Positions 39,001 to 50,566 of a stretch of 64,000 nucleotides of DNA are shown in pieces. The stretch comes from Candidatus Thiocaldithrix dubininis (GTDB lineage Bacteria > Pseudomonadota > Gammaproteobacteria > Thiotrichales > Thiotrichaceae): positions 1,302,001 through 1,366,000 of the forward strand of contig CP124755.1 in NCBI GenBank assembly GCA_029972135.1, written 5' to 3'. A program made the translations under genes and the position numbers. The notes under the pieces are model-generated. The model saw nothing but the letters and a program-made list of their open reading frames with translations, did not search any database and was not told the origin of the DNA. Numbering within the stretch: position 1 is the stretch's first letter; every line of letters begins with the position of its first letter.

Positions 39001-40242
39001 CAAATAGAAGAAGATTACGGCTAATAATGCGCCCGCCGGTAGGGTTACCACCCACGACATAAAGATGCCGCCGACCACGCGTAAGTCAATGGCGGCAATC
39101 CCACGCGCAAAGCCCACGCCTAGAATTGCACCGACTAGTGTATGTGTGGTGGAGACCGGAATACCTGTATAAGATGCCATTACTACGGTCATTGCTGTGG
39201 CAATTTCAGCCGAAAAACCACGGCTAGGCGTAAGTTCAGTAATATCATGCCCAACGGTCGCAATCACTTTATAGCCATAAGTAGCAAGGCCTAACACAAT
39301 TCCCACCGCGCCCATTAATAATACCCAAGAAGGCACAGTCGCTTTTGCGGATAGAACACCCGTGGTGGCAACATCAATGACGGCTGCCATTGGCCCTACC
39401 GCATTGGCAACGTCATTAGAACCGTGTGCAAATGCCATTGTCGAAGCTGTAAAGATCATTAAGACCGCAAAAATTTTCTCGACGTTTTCATAGTTAAAGC
39501 GCCGTTCTTGTTGAGGATCAATTTTGACACGGCGAATTAGAATGCTACCTACAAAGGCAATTAAAGCCCCAATACCCACCGAAATGAGAATGTCCATGCC
39601 TTCTGGAATATCTAAGCCAACGTGTTTTAAACCTTTTTTAATCGTGAGTAAGGCTAACACAAAGCCCACCATGAATAAGTAAAATGGGCCGTATTTGATA
39701 GCGTTCTGTAAGGGGCTACGCGTATCCATTACCAATTTTTGGATACTCATGAAAATCAGAAACGCTACTACACCGGCAATGACAGGTGAAAATACCCAGC
39801 TAGTTGCCGTTGTTGCTACGGTTGACCAATTAACGGCATCAACCCCTACACCTACCGCCGCAAACCCAACAATTGCGCCCACAATACTATGGGTAGTAGA
39901 AACCGGCCAACCGCGTTGTGTGGCAATTAATAACCAAACACCAGCAGCTAGTAAGGCGGCTAACATACCCCATATCAGTAATTCGGGATTGCCCGTAAAC
40001 GCATCCGTATCAATTAAGCCTTTGCGAATTGTTTCGGTAACTTGACCGCCTGCTAAATAGGCGCCCAAGAACTCGAAAATAGCAGCTAGCACCAGTGCTT
40101 GTTTTAGGGTAATGGCTTTAGAACCGACGGAAGTAGCCATTGCATTCGCTACGTCATTCGCACCGATGCCCCAAGCCATAAATAAACCAAACACGGCGGC
40201 TAAGATAATGTAAATATGGGCGTGTTGACTGAGTAAATCCAT
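38980..40242 (-). CDS. PiT-family inorganic phosphate transporter
   Basis: Low-affinity phosphate (metal-phosphate) symporter in the inner membrane, 420 aa with about ten helices. Both family signatures are seen: WGIGANDVANAMATSVGSKA in the first half and AHGSNDVANAVGPMAAV in the second, with the VSTTHSIVGA/VSTTHTLVGA repeats. It is encoded opposite the pst-pho genes and pairs with the PhoU-like gene just upstream. Confidence 0.95.
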   Translation of the reverse strand: MDLLSQHAHIYIILAAVFGLFMAWGIGANDVANAMATSVGSKAITLKQALVLAAIFEFLGAYLAGGQVTETIRKGLIDTDAFTGNPELLIWGMLAALLAAGVWLLIATQRGWPVSTTHSIVGAIVGFAAVGVGVDAVNWSTVATTATSWVFSPVIAGVVAFLIFMSIQKLVMDTRSPLQNAIKYGPFYLFMVGFVLALLTIKKGLKHVGLDIPEGMDILISVGIGALIAFVGSILIRRVKIDPQQERRFNYENVEKIFAVLMIFTASTMAFAHGSNDVANAVGPMAAVIDVATTGVLSAKATVPSWVLLMGAVGIVLGLATYGYKVIATVGHDITELTPSRGFSAEIATAMTVVMASYTGIPVSTTHTLVGAILGVGFARGIAAIDLRVVGGIFMSWVVTLPAGALLAVIFFYLLRGIFL

Positions 40243-40252
40243 GAACTGCTCC

Positions 40253-40930
40253 TTAACGTGCTAACATCAATTGCAAGCGGCTACCCACGCGTTGGGCATC
40301 GTCCGCAAGATTACCCGTCCACTCTAATAAGCGATAGGTGAACATGACATCGGTGGCACGCATGGTATCTTCTAGCGCAAATAGAATATTGCGTAGTTTA
40401 CCCTGCAATTCATCGGTTTCATGCTCAATACTGCTCAGTAATTTAAGCATTTCTTCAACATGTTCGACTTCTAAACCACGAAAACCGGTTTCAACTAGCT
40501 CATCTAATTCATTTATGACCTTTAATGCTTGTTTGACAGCCGCCACACAGCGCTCAACATATTGTTGGAATAGCTCTCGCATGGATTCCGGTAGTTGCAT
40601 ATTGCGCCCCACCACTAATCCAGCAATATCTTTAGCCTGATTAATAATCCGATCCTGCATCCATAACACATCTAATAGATCACGCCGATCCACAGGCATG
40701 AAAAAACCGCGTGGCAAGTTATGTCTCAACTCGCGTTTCATATCATCAGCCATATGTTCACTAGCAACAATGGCTTGCTGGGCTTGTTGAATCTGTTCAG
40801 GGTTCTGCTGATTCATGCCTTCTGTTAGGCTAATTAAGTGTTTTACTCCTTTGTAAACCACATACATATGTTCTTGTAAGGGGCGTACAGGCGACTTCCC
40901 AAACAATCCTGCTATTGGTCTTTTAGGCAC
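40253..40930 (-). CDS. PhoU-like DUF47 phosphate transport regulator (Pit accessory)
   Basis: A helical 225 aa protein of the DUF47/TIGR00153 family that usually partners PiT transporters and may control their activity. The start segment PKRPIAGLFGKSPVRPLQEHM is characteristic. The open frame begins at a GTG at 40939, but AAAGG lies 8 bases before the GTG at 40930, and that start matches the family N terminus. It is 10 bases before pit. Confidence 0.88.
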   Translation of the reverse strand: MPKRPIAGLFGKSPVRPLQEHMYVVYKGVKHLISLTEGMNQQNPEQIQQAQQAIVASEHMADDMKRELRHNLPRGFFMPVDRRDLLDVLWMQDRIINQAKDIAGLVVGRNMQLPESMRELFQQYVERCVAAVKQALKVINELDELVETGFRGLEVEHVEEMLKLLSSIEHETDELQGKLRNILFALEDTMRATDVMFTYRLLEWTGNLADDAQRVGSRLQLMLAR

Positions 40931-41010
40931 GACACTCACCTTTAAGTGCTGAAAACGCGAATGATATTAACTCCTTAATTATGAAGTAAAGGCGATTCGT
41001 TAAGTTTACG

Positions 41011-41736
41011 TTAAAAGTTTAAAGTCAAGTGCTGTTCATCAATTTTTAAAAAACTGGGGCGATTAATATGCCAATCACCTAGCACAATGCGGTTCATAGC
41101 TTGATCATGCAATAAAAATTTATGATGAGCTGGGCGGTGTGTGTGACCGTGAATTAAACGAGTAACATTGGCTTGCTGCATCGCTTGTATGACGGCTGTT
41201 TGATTAACATCGACAATGCTTTCGGCTTGCATTTGATGGATTTGACTTTGCGCCCGCATGGCTAAAGCTTGCTGAATACGCGCTTCAATCGGTTGGTTTA
41301 AGGCTTGTTGTTGCCATTGCGGATTGCGTAATAAGACGCGGGCTTGTTGATAAGCTACATCGTCTGTGCAAAGCGTGTCACCGTGCATAAGTAGACTGGG
41401 TGTACCGTATAAGTCAATTACGACGCTTTCGGGTAATAAGCATAGACCTGTATAATCAGCAAAGGCTTGCCCCAGAATAAAATCGCGATTGCCGTGTTGG
41501 AAATAGACGGGAATACCGCGTTGTTTGAGCTGTTTTAAGCCAGTAAATACACTTTGTAACGCGCTGGTATAAGGTGTATTTAAACTGTCGTCACCTACCC
41601 AATATTCAAATAAATCACCTAAGATATATAAAGCATCGGTATTAGCGGGCAGATGTTCAAGAAATTCACAGGCTTGCTGAATAAGGGCGGGTTGATTGGC
41701 ATTTAAATGTAAGTCGGAAATAAACCAAGTCGCCAT
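41011..41736 (-). CDS. lpxH: UDP-2,3-diacylglucosamine diphosphatase
   Basis: Hydrolyses UDP-2,3-diacylglucosamine to lipid X and UMP, the step between LpxD and LpxB. Metallophosphatase fold with TWFISDLHL, ILGDLFEYWVGDD, FQHGNRDFILG, LLMHGDTLCTDD and HGHTHRPAHH. I use the ATG at 41736 (241 aa, MATWFISDLHL), which matches the family, over an upstream GTG at 41745. It supplies the pathway encoded at 9-12.6 kb. Confidence 0.95.
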   Translation of the reverse strand: MATWFISDLHLNANQPALIQQACEFLEHLPANTDALYILGDLFEYWVGDDSLNTPYTSALQSVFTGLKQLKQRGIPVYFQHGNRDFILGQAFADYTGLCLLPESVVIDLYGTPSLLMHGDTLCTDDVAYQQARVLLRNPQWQQQALNQPIEARIQQALAMRAQSQIHQMQAESIVDVNQTAVIQAMQQANVTRLIHGHTHRPAHHKFLLHDQAMNRIVLGDWHINRPSFLKIDEQHLTLNF

Positions 41737-41799
41737 AAATATCACAATTGTTATTACACAAGGCGCTGGTTTTCGCAGATATACTGATTAAAAGCAATG

Positions 41800-42372
41800 C
41801 TATTGTTGTTGCTTTTCTAATAACTCGGTAAGGCGCTGTTTATCTTTTTCAAAGGTCTGTGTTAAGCGTTCTTGCTCCTGATCCATATCGTGCAAACTGC
41901 TATCATAACTTTTCAGGGTTTGCGTGGCTTCAATTACGAAATCTTGCAACTGTTTTGCGTTATCGCTGGCTTTATGTTCGGTAATTTGTGCTTTCACTTG
42001 GCTAACACGTTCGACTAAGGCATCGCGGCGGGTTTGCATAAATTGCTTATTCTTTTCTAACAACGCCAGTTTAGCCCGATAAACTGCCTCGAGTTCAGTA
42101 ACACTCAGGTAGTTGGCGACTAAATTTTCATCATGATTGGTTAAACGCTTGGCGGCTGCTTCCGCAATTTGTTCTTTAGACAGCGCAGCAGCGACGGCTT
42201 TAATACGCATGCCTTGCGCATCTAATTCTAAATGCCCTGTTTGCGCATGTTCGGGTGGAATAGCATCAGTGTAATGCACGATGCCTTTAGCATCTGTCCA
42301 ACGGTAAAAACTGGCGTGGCTGAATTCTGTGATAAATACCACTAAAACTAGCAGGGGTTTATAGTTAAACAT
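41800..42372 (-). CDS. DUF4124-domain exported coiled-coil protein
   Basis: Exported protein of about 190 aa. After a signal peptide (FNYKPLLVLVVFITEFSHA) comes a DUF4124 motif, SFYRWTDAKGIVHYTDAIPP, found in many gammaproteobacterial periplasmic proteins of unknown role. The rest (about 75-190) is charged and helical, likely a coiled coil. An in-frame ATG exists 12 codons upstream (42408), but the later one begins the signal peptide. Function not known. Confidence 0.75.
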   Translation of the reverse strand: MFNYKPLLVLVVFITEFSHASFYRWTDAKGIVHYTDAIPPEHAQTGHLELDAQGMRIKAVAAALSKEQIAEAAAKRLTNHDENLVANYLSVTELEAVYRAKLALLEKNKQFMQTRRDALVERVSQVKAQITEHKASDNAKQLQDFVIEATQTLKSYDSSLHDMDQEQERLTQTFEKDKQRLTELLEKQQQ

Positions 42373-42392
42373 CGCGATTAAAGCCTTGTGAT

Positions 42393-42421
42393 GATCTAAC
42401 TTAAGCAAGTTAAGTTAGATC
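42393..42421 (-). terminator. Perfect 12-bp hairpin after the SPOR-domain gene
   Basis: GATCTAACTTAA and TTAAGTTAGATC pair perfectly over a five-base loop, 11 bases beyond the stop of the SPOR-domain gene on the minus strand and 20 bases before the next gene. No T run follows in that direction. Confidence 0.55.
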
Positions 42422-42431
42422 GCATTTTTAA

Positions 42432-43097
42432 TTAGCGAGTCGTTAAAAACGCATCAGGCACAGAGCCACGCACCCGACTCAAATTGGATTGGGCATCGCC
42501 ACGGCTGGTATAAGGAATACGAACTTTATATAAGCCGCCGACAGAATCCACTACTGCGTTAAAGCCCTGACCTTGCATCTGTTGCTGCATGGAATTAGCT
42601 GTATTGCGATTGCCGCTAGCTAATACTTGAATTGCAAAGCTGCCACTGGCAGAGCCACTGCTAGCGCCGCTATAGGCACTGCCCGCGCTATAAGAATTGC
42701 TGCCACTGTAAGAAGAACCACTGCTATTTGAGCTACCAGAGTAGTCATAATAGTTGCTACTACCGCTACTACTATTGCTGTTGTTATTATTATAAGCGTT
42801 GTATTGGTCGTTCATACTGGGCATAGGATTGGCATTATTAGCGGCGCTATTGCCACTGCTATAATCATAGGTATTGCTACTAGCCGGAGGATTTGCACTA
42901 TTACTATTAGCGTTATAGTCATAGTTGTAATTGGTTTGAGGATTTGCCTGTGAGTTATAATTAGAATTTGCGTTGGTATTAACGCTGCTCCCGTTGTAAC
43001 CATTGGTAGTGGATTGTGCACCCGGATTAGGTGCGCAACCTGTGGCTAATACACCGACTAATAGCCCAAGTGCAGCTAATTTTAATTGAGTTTGCAT
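42432..43097 (-). CDS. SPOR-domain lipoprotein with a Ser/Asn/Tyr-rich linker
   Basis: A 221 aa lipoprotein. The lipobox is LATGC with the acylated cysteine near residue 21. Residues 25-150 are a low-complexity Ser/Asn/Tyr/Gly linker with repeated YDYSS, NYNS and SGSS units. The C terminus (about 152-221, FAIQVLASGNRNTANSMQQQ, YKVRIPYTSRGDAQ) is a SPOR domain, which binds denuded glycan at division sites. No DPBB domain is present, so this is not RlpA. It may sit in the outer membrane and reach the septal peptidoglycan, but its partner is unknown. Confidence 0.82.
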   Translation of the reverse strand: MQTQLKLAALGLLVGVLATGCAPNPGAQSTTNGYNGSSVNTNANSNYNSQANPQTNYNYDYNANSNSANPPASSNTYDYSSGNSAANNANPMPSMNDQYNAYNNNNSNSSSGSSNYYDYSGSSNSSGSSYSGSNSYSAGSAYSGASSGSASGSFAIQVLASGNRNTANSMQQQMQGQGFNAVVDSVGGLYKVRIPYTSRGDAQSNLSRVRGSVPDAFLTTR

Positions 43098-43170
43098 AGG
43101 TTAAAGCCCATTGTTTAGTTGTTGCTTGTTATAGACTTACAATTTTTTAATAAGTTTCTTTAATGGATTA

Positions 43171-44124
43171 TTATAATAAAGAAAAATGATCATAACCATG
43201 CCGCTGATCAGGAAAATTACTATCCAATTGAATTATTGGAAAATTATCTTGTATTTTTCCGATAACAGTTATGCTTAAACCTAAATCGAATGCCTGTTTT
43301 TGTAGAGTTTTCAGATGAGTGGCAGGGATCGTAAATAATAGTTCGTAATCATCACCGCCACTTAAAGCGAAACGTTGTTGTTGTTCTAATGGCAACGAAT
43401 TAAGCGCTGTATGCAAGGGCAGGGCGCTAGTTGTTATGTCTGCTCCTAGTTTTGACGCATTTAAAATATGCTGCAAATCGCCTAATAAACCGTCGGAAAT
43501 ATCCATACAGGCATGTGCATAAGGGCGCAATAAACGACCTAACGCGACCCGTGGGCTAGGGTAGTGAAGGCGTTGCACGGTATAAGTTGCGTCTGCATCT
43601 GCTAACTCTAAGCGTTGTTGCACGACCGCTAACCCTGCGGCTGCATCGCCTAATGTACCGGACACACAAATTAAATCGTCCACTTGAGCGCGGCTACGTA
43701 ACAGTGCCGTACCTTGTTCAACTAAACCCATCACCTGAATGGTAATGCTCAATGCGCCGCGTGTGGTATCGCCACCAATTAAATAAATTTGATGTTGCTC
43801 GGCTAACTCCCGTAAGCCACGCGCAAATTCACTTAACCAAATTGGATTGGCTTCTGGTAAGGAAATCGCCAACGTAAACCATTTTGGTATTGCGCCCATC
43901 GCGGCGAGATCGCTTAGGTTCACAGCAAGGCTTTTATAACCAATGGCATGCGGGGGCGTATCCAGCGGAAAGTGAATACCCGCATTGGAGGTATCGACGG
44001 AGACAACCAATTCCATGCCTACTGGAATGCTGACTAAAGCGGCATCGTCACCAATACCTAGCGTTAAATCAGCAGGGCGCGGCTGCCAGTCAAAGTAATC
44101 CCGAATAATATTAAATTCCGACAC
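43171..44124 (-). CDS. thiL: Thiamine-monophosphate kinase
   Basis: Makes thiamine diphosphate from thiamine phosphate and ATP. The 317 aa protein begins with the family segments DLTLGIGDDAALV and VVSVDTSNAGIHFPL, then YKSLAVNLSDLAAMGA, YLIGGDTTRG, CMDISDGLLGDL and FALSGGDDYELLFT. Nothing upstream (ribH, nusB) is adjacent, unlike in many relatives. Confidence 0.95.
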   Translation of the reverse strand: MSEFNIIRDYFDWQPRPADLTLGIGDDAALVSIPVGMELVVSVDTSNAGIHFPLDTPPHAIGYKSLAVNLSDLAAMGAIPKWFTLAISLPEANPIWLSEFARGLRELAEQHQIYLIGGDTTRGALSITIQVMGLVEQGTALLRSRAQVDDLICVSGTLGDAAAGLAVVQQRLELADADATYTVQRLHYPSPRVALGRLLRPYAHACMDISDGLLGDLQHILNASKLGADITTSALPLHTALNSLPLEQQQRFALSGGDDYELLFTIPATHLKTLQKQAFDLGLSITVIGKIQDNFPIIQLDSNFPDQRHGYDHFSLL

Positions 44125-44166
44125 AAGCCCATCCTTTAACCGATTAAACTTAATATGAAAGCAAGT

Positions 44167-44918
44167 TTAGGCGGATGTCGCCAGTTTGGATAGCACATGA
44201 CTGACTGCAACAAAAGCAAAGCTAGCAGTAACGGTGGTAATAGAACCAATGCCACCCGCACAACTTAAGTCACAGGCGGGGCCATTTTGCGGAATTTTAA
44301 TGGCTTCTTCTGACCAAACCGCTGGAACATCAAAACGTCGTTTGGGATTTTGCGGAAAATGATAATGCTGGCGTAATTCCTTCCGCATGCGAGCTAATAA
44401 AGGATCTTGTAAGGTTTTGCTTAAGTCGGATAAACGAATTTTGGTAGGGTCAATTTGCCCACCTGCGCCGCCCACAGTAATGAGTTTGATTTTGTGGCGT
44501 TTACAATGTGCAGCTAATGCGGCTTTAATGCGGAAGCTATCAATACAATCCAACACATAATCAAAGTGTGGCGTAATCAGTTCGGCTAAGTTTTCGCGCT
44601 CTACAAAGTCTTCAATGCAATGGATCGTAATAGTGGGATTAATATCTACACAACGCTCGGCTAATACATCCACTTTGGTTTTGCCGATAGTACTAGACAG
44701 TGCAGCTAATTGTCGGTTGATATTGGATTCGGCTACATTATCCAGATCAATGAGCGTTAGTGTGCCAATCCCAGAACGTGCTAGCGCTTCCACTGCCCAT
44801 GAACCCACACCGCCGACCCCAATCACCGCAATGTGTGCGTGGGAAAAGCGGGCAAATGCCGCTTCTCCGTACAGACGAATAATGCCGCCAAAACGGCGGC
44901 TGCTATCCATATCGCTCA

Positions 44919-44919
<1 letters not shown>
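44167..44919 (-). CDS. tcdA: tRNA threonylcarbamoyladenosine dehydratase
   Basis: Converts t6A to the cyclic ct6A at position 37 of tRNAs, using ATP. E1-like fold: HIAVIGVGGVGSWAVEALARSG, LIDLDNVAESNINRQL, DYVLDCIDSFRIKAAL, LITVGGAGGQIDPTKI, and a C-terminal CDLSCAGGIGSITTVT. The 250 aa length matches the CsdL/TcdA family. It abuts purA by one base. Confidence 0.92.
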
Positions 44920-47430
<2,511 letters not shown>

Positions 47431-47446
47431 GAGAGCTACGATTGTG

Positions 47447-47638
47447 TCAGGTCAGAAAGAGCAACAGGATACCAGCAATTACACTCAACAGACCAACAAT
47501 TCGTAAGATTTTGTCAGGTATTTTGGCAATTTCTGCGTAGGTTTGTTTTAAACGCGAAGGGCTGGCAAATGGCAGCAGCCCTTCAATGATCATGACTAAT
47601 GCCAGCGCATTAAGCAAATCTGTCCAGTTAATATCCAC
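47447..47638 (-). CDS. DUF2065 small membrane protein (YjeT family)
   Basis: A 63 aa protein with two membrane helices (about 6-25 and 44-62) around a basic loop, KQTYAEIAKIPDKILR. Its place between hflC and the hisZ/purA genes is the same as that of YjeT in enterobacteria. Function unknown. Confidence 0.85.
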   Translation of the reverse strand: MDINWTDLLNALALVMIIEGLLPFASPSRLKQTYAEIAKIPDKILRIVGLLSVIAGILLLFLT

Positions 47639-47643
47639 TATGC

Positions 47644-48528
47644 TTAAGGTGCTGGTGCTGGATTAGTTGGCATTTGTTTAAAGTAACGGAAGAACTCTGA
47701 TTTAGGCTCAAGTACCATTACATCACCGGGTTTACCTAAGCTATTGCGATAAGCATTTAAGCTACGATAAAACGCATAGAAGTCAGGGTCTTGCTGATAC
47801 GCCTTCGCATAAATTTCGGCAGATTTAGCGTCGCCTTCACCGCGAATTTTTTCCGCATCTTTATAGGCTTCTGCCATAATGACGGTGGATTCACGATCTG
47901 CGACCGCTCGAATTTTTTCCGCATCTTTCTGACCGCCCGAACGGAATTCTTGCGCCACCCGTTGACGCTCAGAACGCATCCGCTGGTAAACCGATTCTGT
48001 TACCGTGTCGGGAAAGTCGATTTTGCTAACGCGCACGTCCACAATTTCAATCCCCAACTGCTTAGCGACTTCATTGGCTTTATTTTCCAAGCCATGCATG
48101 ATTTTGTCGCGCTCTGCGACTAAGGCTTCTTCAATCGTGCGGCGGCTGAATTCATTGCGTAAACCGTCTTTCATGATTTGTTCAAGACGATTTTCCGCAT
48201 CGAATACGCGCCCACCTGTGGAGCGATAGAACGCCGCAAAATCTTTAATACGCCACTTCACGAAGAAATCTACCATCACATATTTTTTTTCGCCGGTTAA
48301 GAAGCGCTCAGAATTAGAGGTTAAGGTTTGGATTTGCGCCGGAAATTTCTTGACCGAGTTAATAAACGGCCAGCTAAAGTGTAAGCCGGGCTGAATATCT
48401 GCATTGACGATTTCCCGAAAGCGGAACAAAATCGCGCGTTCACGTTGATCAACGGTGTATAAACACAGGTATAAAATCAGGGCAATGATGCCGCCAACCA
48501 TACCCAGAATAAAGTTACGATTTTCCAT
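47644..48528 (-). CDS. hflC: Membrane protease modulator HflC
   Basis: SPFH/band-7 protein that with HflK forms a large periplasmic cage around the FtsH protease and restrains its activity. The 294 aa protein has one N-terminal helix (about 6-25), then the SPFH domain with VDQRERAILFRFREIV, GLHFSWPFINSVKKF and DVRVSKIDFPDTVTESVYQRM, and a helical C-terminal stretch EKIRGEGDAKSAEIYA. Shorter than the 334 aa E. coli protein. The start overlaps the hflK stop (TAATG). Confidence 0.95.
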   Translation of the reverse strand: MENRNFILGMVGGIIALILYLCLYTVDQRERAILFRFREIVNADIQPGLHFSWPFINSVKKFPAQIQTLTSNSERFLTGEKKYVMVDFFVKWRIKDFAAFYRSTGGRVFDAENRLEQIMKDGLRNEFSRRTIEEALVAERDKIMHGLENKANEVAKQLGIEIVDVRVSKIDFPDTVTESVYQRMRSERQRVAQEFRSGGQKDAEKIRAVADRESTVIMAEAYKDAEKIRGEGDAKSAEIYAKAYQQDPDFYAFYRSLNAYRNSLGKPGDVMVLEPKSEFFRYFKQMPTNPAPAP

Positions 48529-49769
48529 TAGCGACCCTCCCGCACACTATTAACATCGCCACGTCCTGAACGTGTTCCTGCATTATTAGGCGGTGGCATA
48601 TCAGCCGGTACGCGTGCTTCAGCATTAGGCGTAGCGGCCGTATTTGCATCAGCCGCTGGCGCAGCAGTAGAGTTAACATGGGTTGCGGTCTTACTGGCAT
48701 CAGTGGCCGGAGCAGCAACTTTGCTATTCATCATCTGATCTAACGGTAAATACAGCATATTATTGGTCGCGTTGGTATCCACAATCACTTTACGACTATT
48801 ACTCAACACCGTTTCCATCGTTTCCATATACAAACGTTCACGCGTGACATCCGGTGCTTTACGATACTCGGTATTTAATTGCAAGAAACGCGCACCTTCA
48901 CCTTCCGCCTTAGCGATGGCTTCTTGTTTAGACGCATTGGCTTCTTCAACTAAACGTGCAGCTTTACCACTGGCTTCGGGTACAACCTTTTTAGCGTAGG
49001 TTTCCGCTTCATTTTTAAAGCGATTCGCATCTTCACGGGCGCGGTTAGCGTCATCGAACGCGTCCTTAACTTTGTCGGGGGCTTCGGCGTAAGTCAGGTT
49101 AACTTTAATAATTTTTAAGCCAGCTTTATAACCATCCAAGACTTTTTGCATCAATTCTTGAATATTTACCGCAATTTGTTCGCGCCCTTCACGTAAAATG
49201 AAGTCCATATCATTGCGTCCGACGACTTCACGCGTTGCGCCACGCATGACTTGATATAACGTGCCCGTCGAATCATTGGAATCGACATTGCTAACATTGA
49301 AAGCATATGCTTCTGCGTCATTGACTTTATATTGCACAGAAACCGCAATATCGACGATATTTTCATCTTTCGTCAGCATAGTACTGCGATCTTGTGTGGT
49401 ACGGTTTTGTTCAACGTCGATAACTTCGGTGGTTTCAATCGGATAAGGCCAATGCCAATGCAAGCCCGCATTAGTTGTTTCTTGATAAGCGCCAAAACGC
49501 ATGACTAACGCTTGTTGGCGCGCATCCACCATATAAAGACCAGTAAATAACCAAATCGTGAGAAAAACAGCTATCCCGATTAAGATTAAAGTTTTATTCA
49601 CATCAGGATTATTGTCATTACCCGAACCGCCGCCACCAGATTTCAGCAATTTGCCTAAGCTCTGATTTAGCTTTTTCATTAATTCATCAGCGCCGTTATC
49701 AGAACCACGCTTTTTGCCTGTCCACGGGTCTTGTTGATTGCCATTACCACCCGGTTCATTCCAGGGCAT
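48528..49769 (-). CDS. hflK: Membrane protease modulator HflK
   Basis: Partner of HflC in the FtsH-containing SPFH cage. The N-terminal cytoplasmic part MPWNEPGGNGNQQDPW with Gly-rich KSGGGGSGNDN is typical. One helix (about 65-88) and the SPFH domain (VDARQQALVMRFGAY, LHWHWPYPIE) follow, then an Ala/Thr/Asn-rich low-complexity C terminus (about 350-413). I place the start at 49769, because AGGAG lies 6 bases upstream and the family begins MPWNEPGG. Confidence 0.95.
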   Translation of the reverse strand: MPWNEPGGNGNQQDPWTGKKRGSDNGADELMKKLNQSLGKLLKSGGGGSGNDNNPDVNKTLILIGIAVFLTIWLFTGLYMVDARQQALVMRFGAYQETTNAGLHWHWPYPIETTEVIDVEQNRTTQDRSTMLTKDENIVDIAVSVQYKVNDAEAYAFNVSNVDSNDSTGTLYQVMRGATREVVGRNDMDFILREGREQIAVNIQELMQKVLDGYKAGLKIIKVNLTYAEAPDKVKDAFDDANRAREDANRFKNEAETYAKKVVPEASGKAARLVEEANASKQEAIAKAEGEGARFLQLNTEYRKAPDVTRERLYMETMETVLSNSRKVIVDTNATNNMLYLPLDQMMNSKVAAPATDASKTATHVNSTAAPAADANTAATPNAEARVPADMPPPNNAGTRSGRGDVNSVREGR

Positions 49770-49911
49770 AAGTCGCTCCTCAATAATCAATTGCTAGCAA
49801 GTGTGGGGGTGCACCACTTAAACTCAAGGCGCAAGCATAGCAGATTCGACTGCTGTATCGATAATTTTCCCTTGTATAATTTGGCAATTATAAACTGGCG
49901 CTGCGGGCATT

Positions 49912-49951
49912 CCCCAAAAAATAAACCTCCTAACGCCAATACGTTAAGAGG
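49912..49951 (-). terminator. Rho-independent terminator of the low-complexity protein gene
   Basis: On the minus strand CCTCTTAACG and CGTTAGGAGG form a 10-bp stem with one mismatch, followed by TTTATTTTTT. It lies about 90 bases after the stop of the gene at 50043-50390 and upstream of hflK. Confidence 0.8.
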
Positions 49952-50042
49952 TAAAAGTGGATCAACTTGATTAGAGTTTTGATATACCTACAAGTTTTTT
50001 CGGTGTAAATACACAACCATAAACGAATAGAATTCAGCGCAA

Positions 50043-50390
50043 TTATTTAGTGACGGTTTCAACTACGGCTGCCGCTGCTTCTTTTTCAACAGTTGCAGTC
50101 GGTTTCACTTCTTCTTTCAGCACATTTTGTACGGCGGGTTTAGCTTCTTCTTTTACTTCGACCACTACTGCGGGTTTCACTTCTTCTTTCACCACTTCTT
50201 TGACAACTTCTTTCACGACTTCTTTCTTCACAACAGGCGCAGGCGCTTCTTGTTTTTGTTGAACTGGACTTTGTTGTGCTGGGGCTTCAACCACAGGTGC
50301 AGGGGTAGGTTCAACAGGGGCAGCGCCTGCAAATACGTTAGCACTCATTGTTAAAATGGCAGCAGTCGCAATAGTCATTAGAGTTTTCAT
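50043..50390 (-). CDS. Small exported low-complexity protein (Val/Lys/Glu repeats)
   Basis: A 115 aa protein with a clear signal peptide (MKTLMTIATAAILTMSANVFA). The mature part is almost only Ala, Pro, Val, Lys, Glu and Gln: a Pro/Ala/Gln-rich segment, then KKEVVKEVVKEVVKEEVKPA and further KEE-x-KPA units. It resembles disordered periplasmic or envelope-linker proteins; I recognise no family. A strong aaggag site (spacing about 6) and a strong downstream terminator indicate a real monocistronic gene. Function unknown. Confidence 0.75.
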   Translation of the reverse strand: MKTLMTIATAAILTMSANVFAGAAPVEPTPAPVVEAPAQQSPVQQKQEAPAPVVKKEVVKEVVKEVVKEEVKPAVVVEVKEEAKPAVQNVLKEEVKPTATVEKEAAAAVVETVTK

Positions 50391-50566
50391 AAGGTTCTCC
50401 TTAACTCGATAATAGATTTGAGCAATATAAAAAATGGGCTATTCCCAGCCTTGGTTTAAGTTTGCGGCTTGTGTGATTTAAGCAAAGCTGAATGCAAACT
50501 TAATACGCTTAACGTGCCAGTCTTACAAAGGTTGACAAGTTTCTAAAAATTTTTCTCAATGCACCT

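Noticed and set aside
50050-50262. Plus-strand Ser/Thr/Phe-rich open frame
   Set aside because: It is the reverse of the KEVV-repeat gene, which has the signal peptide, ribosome site and terminator.
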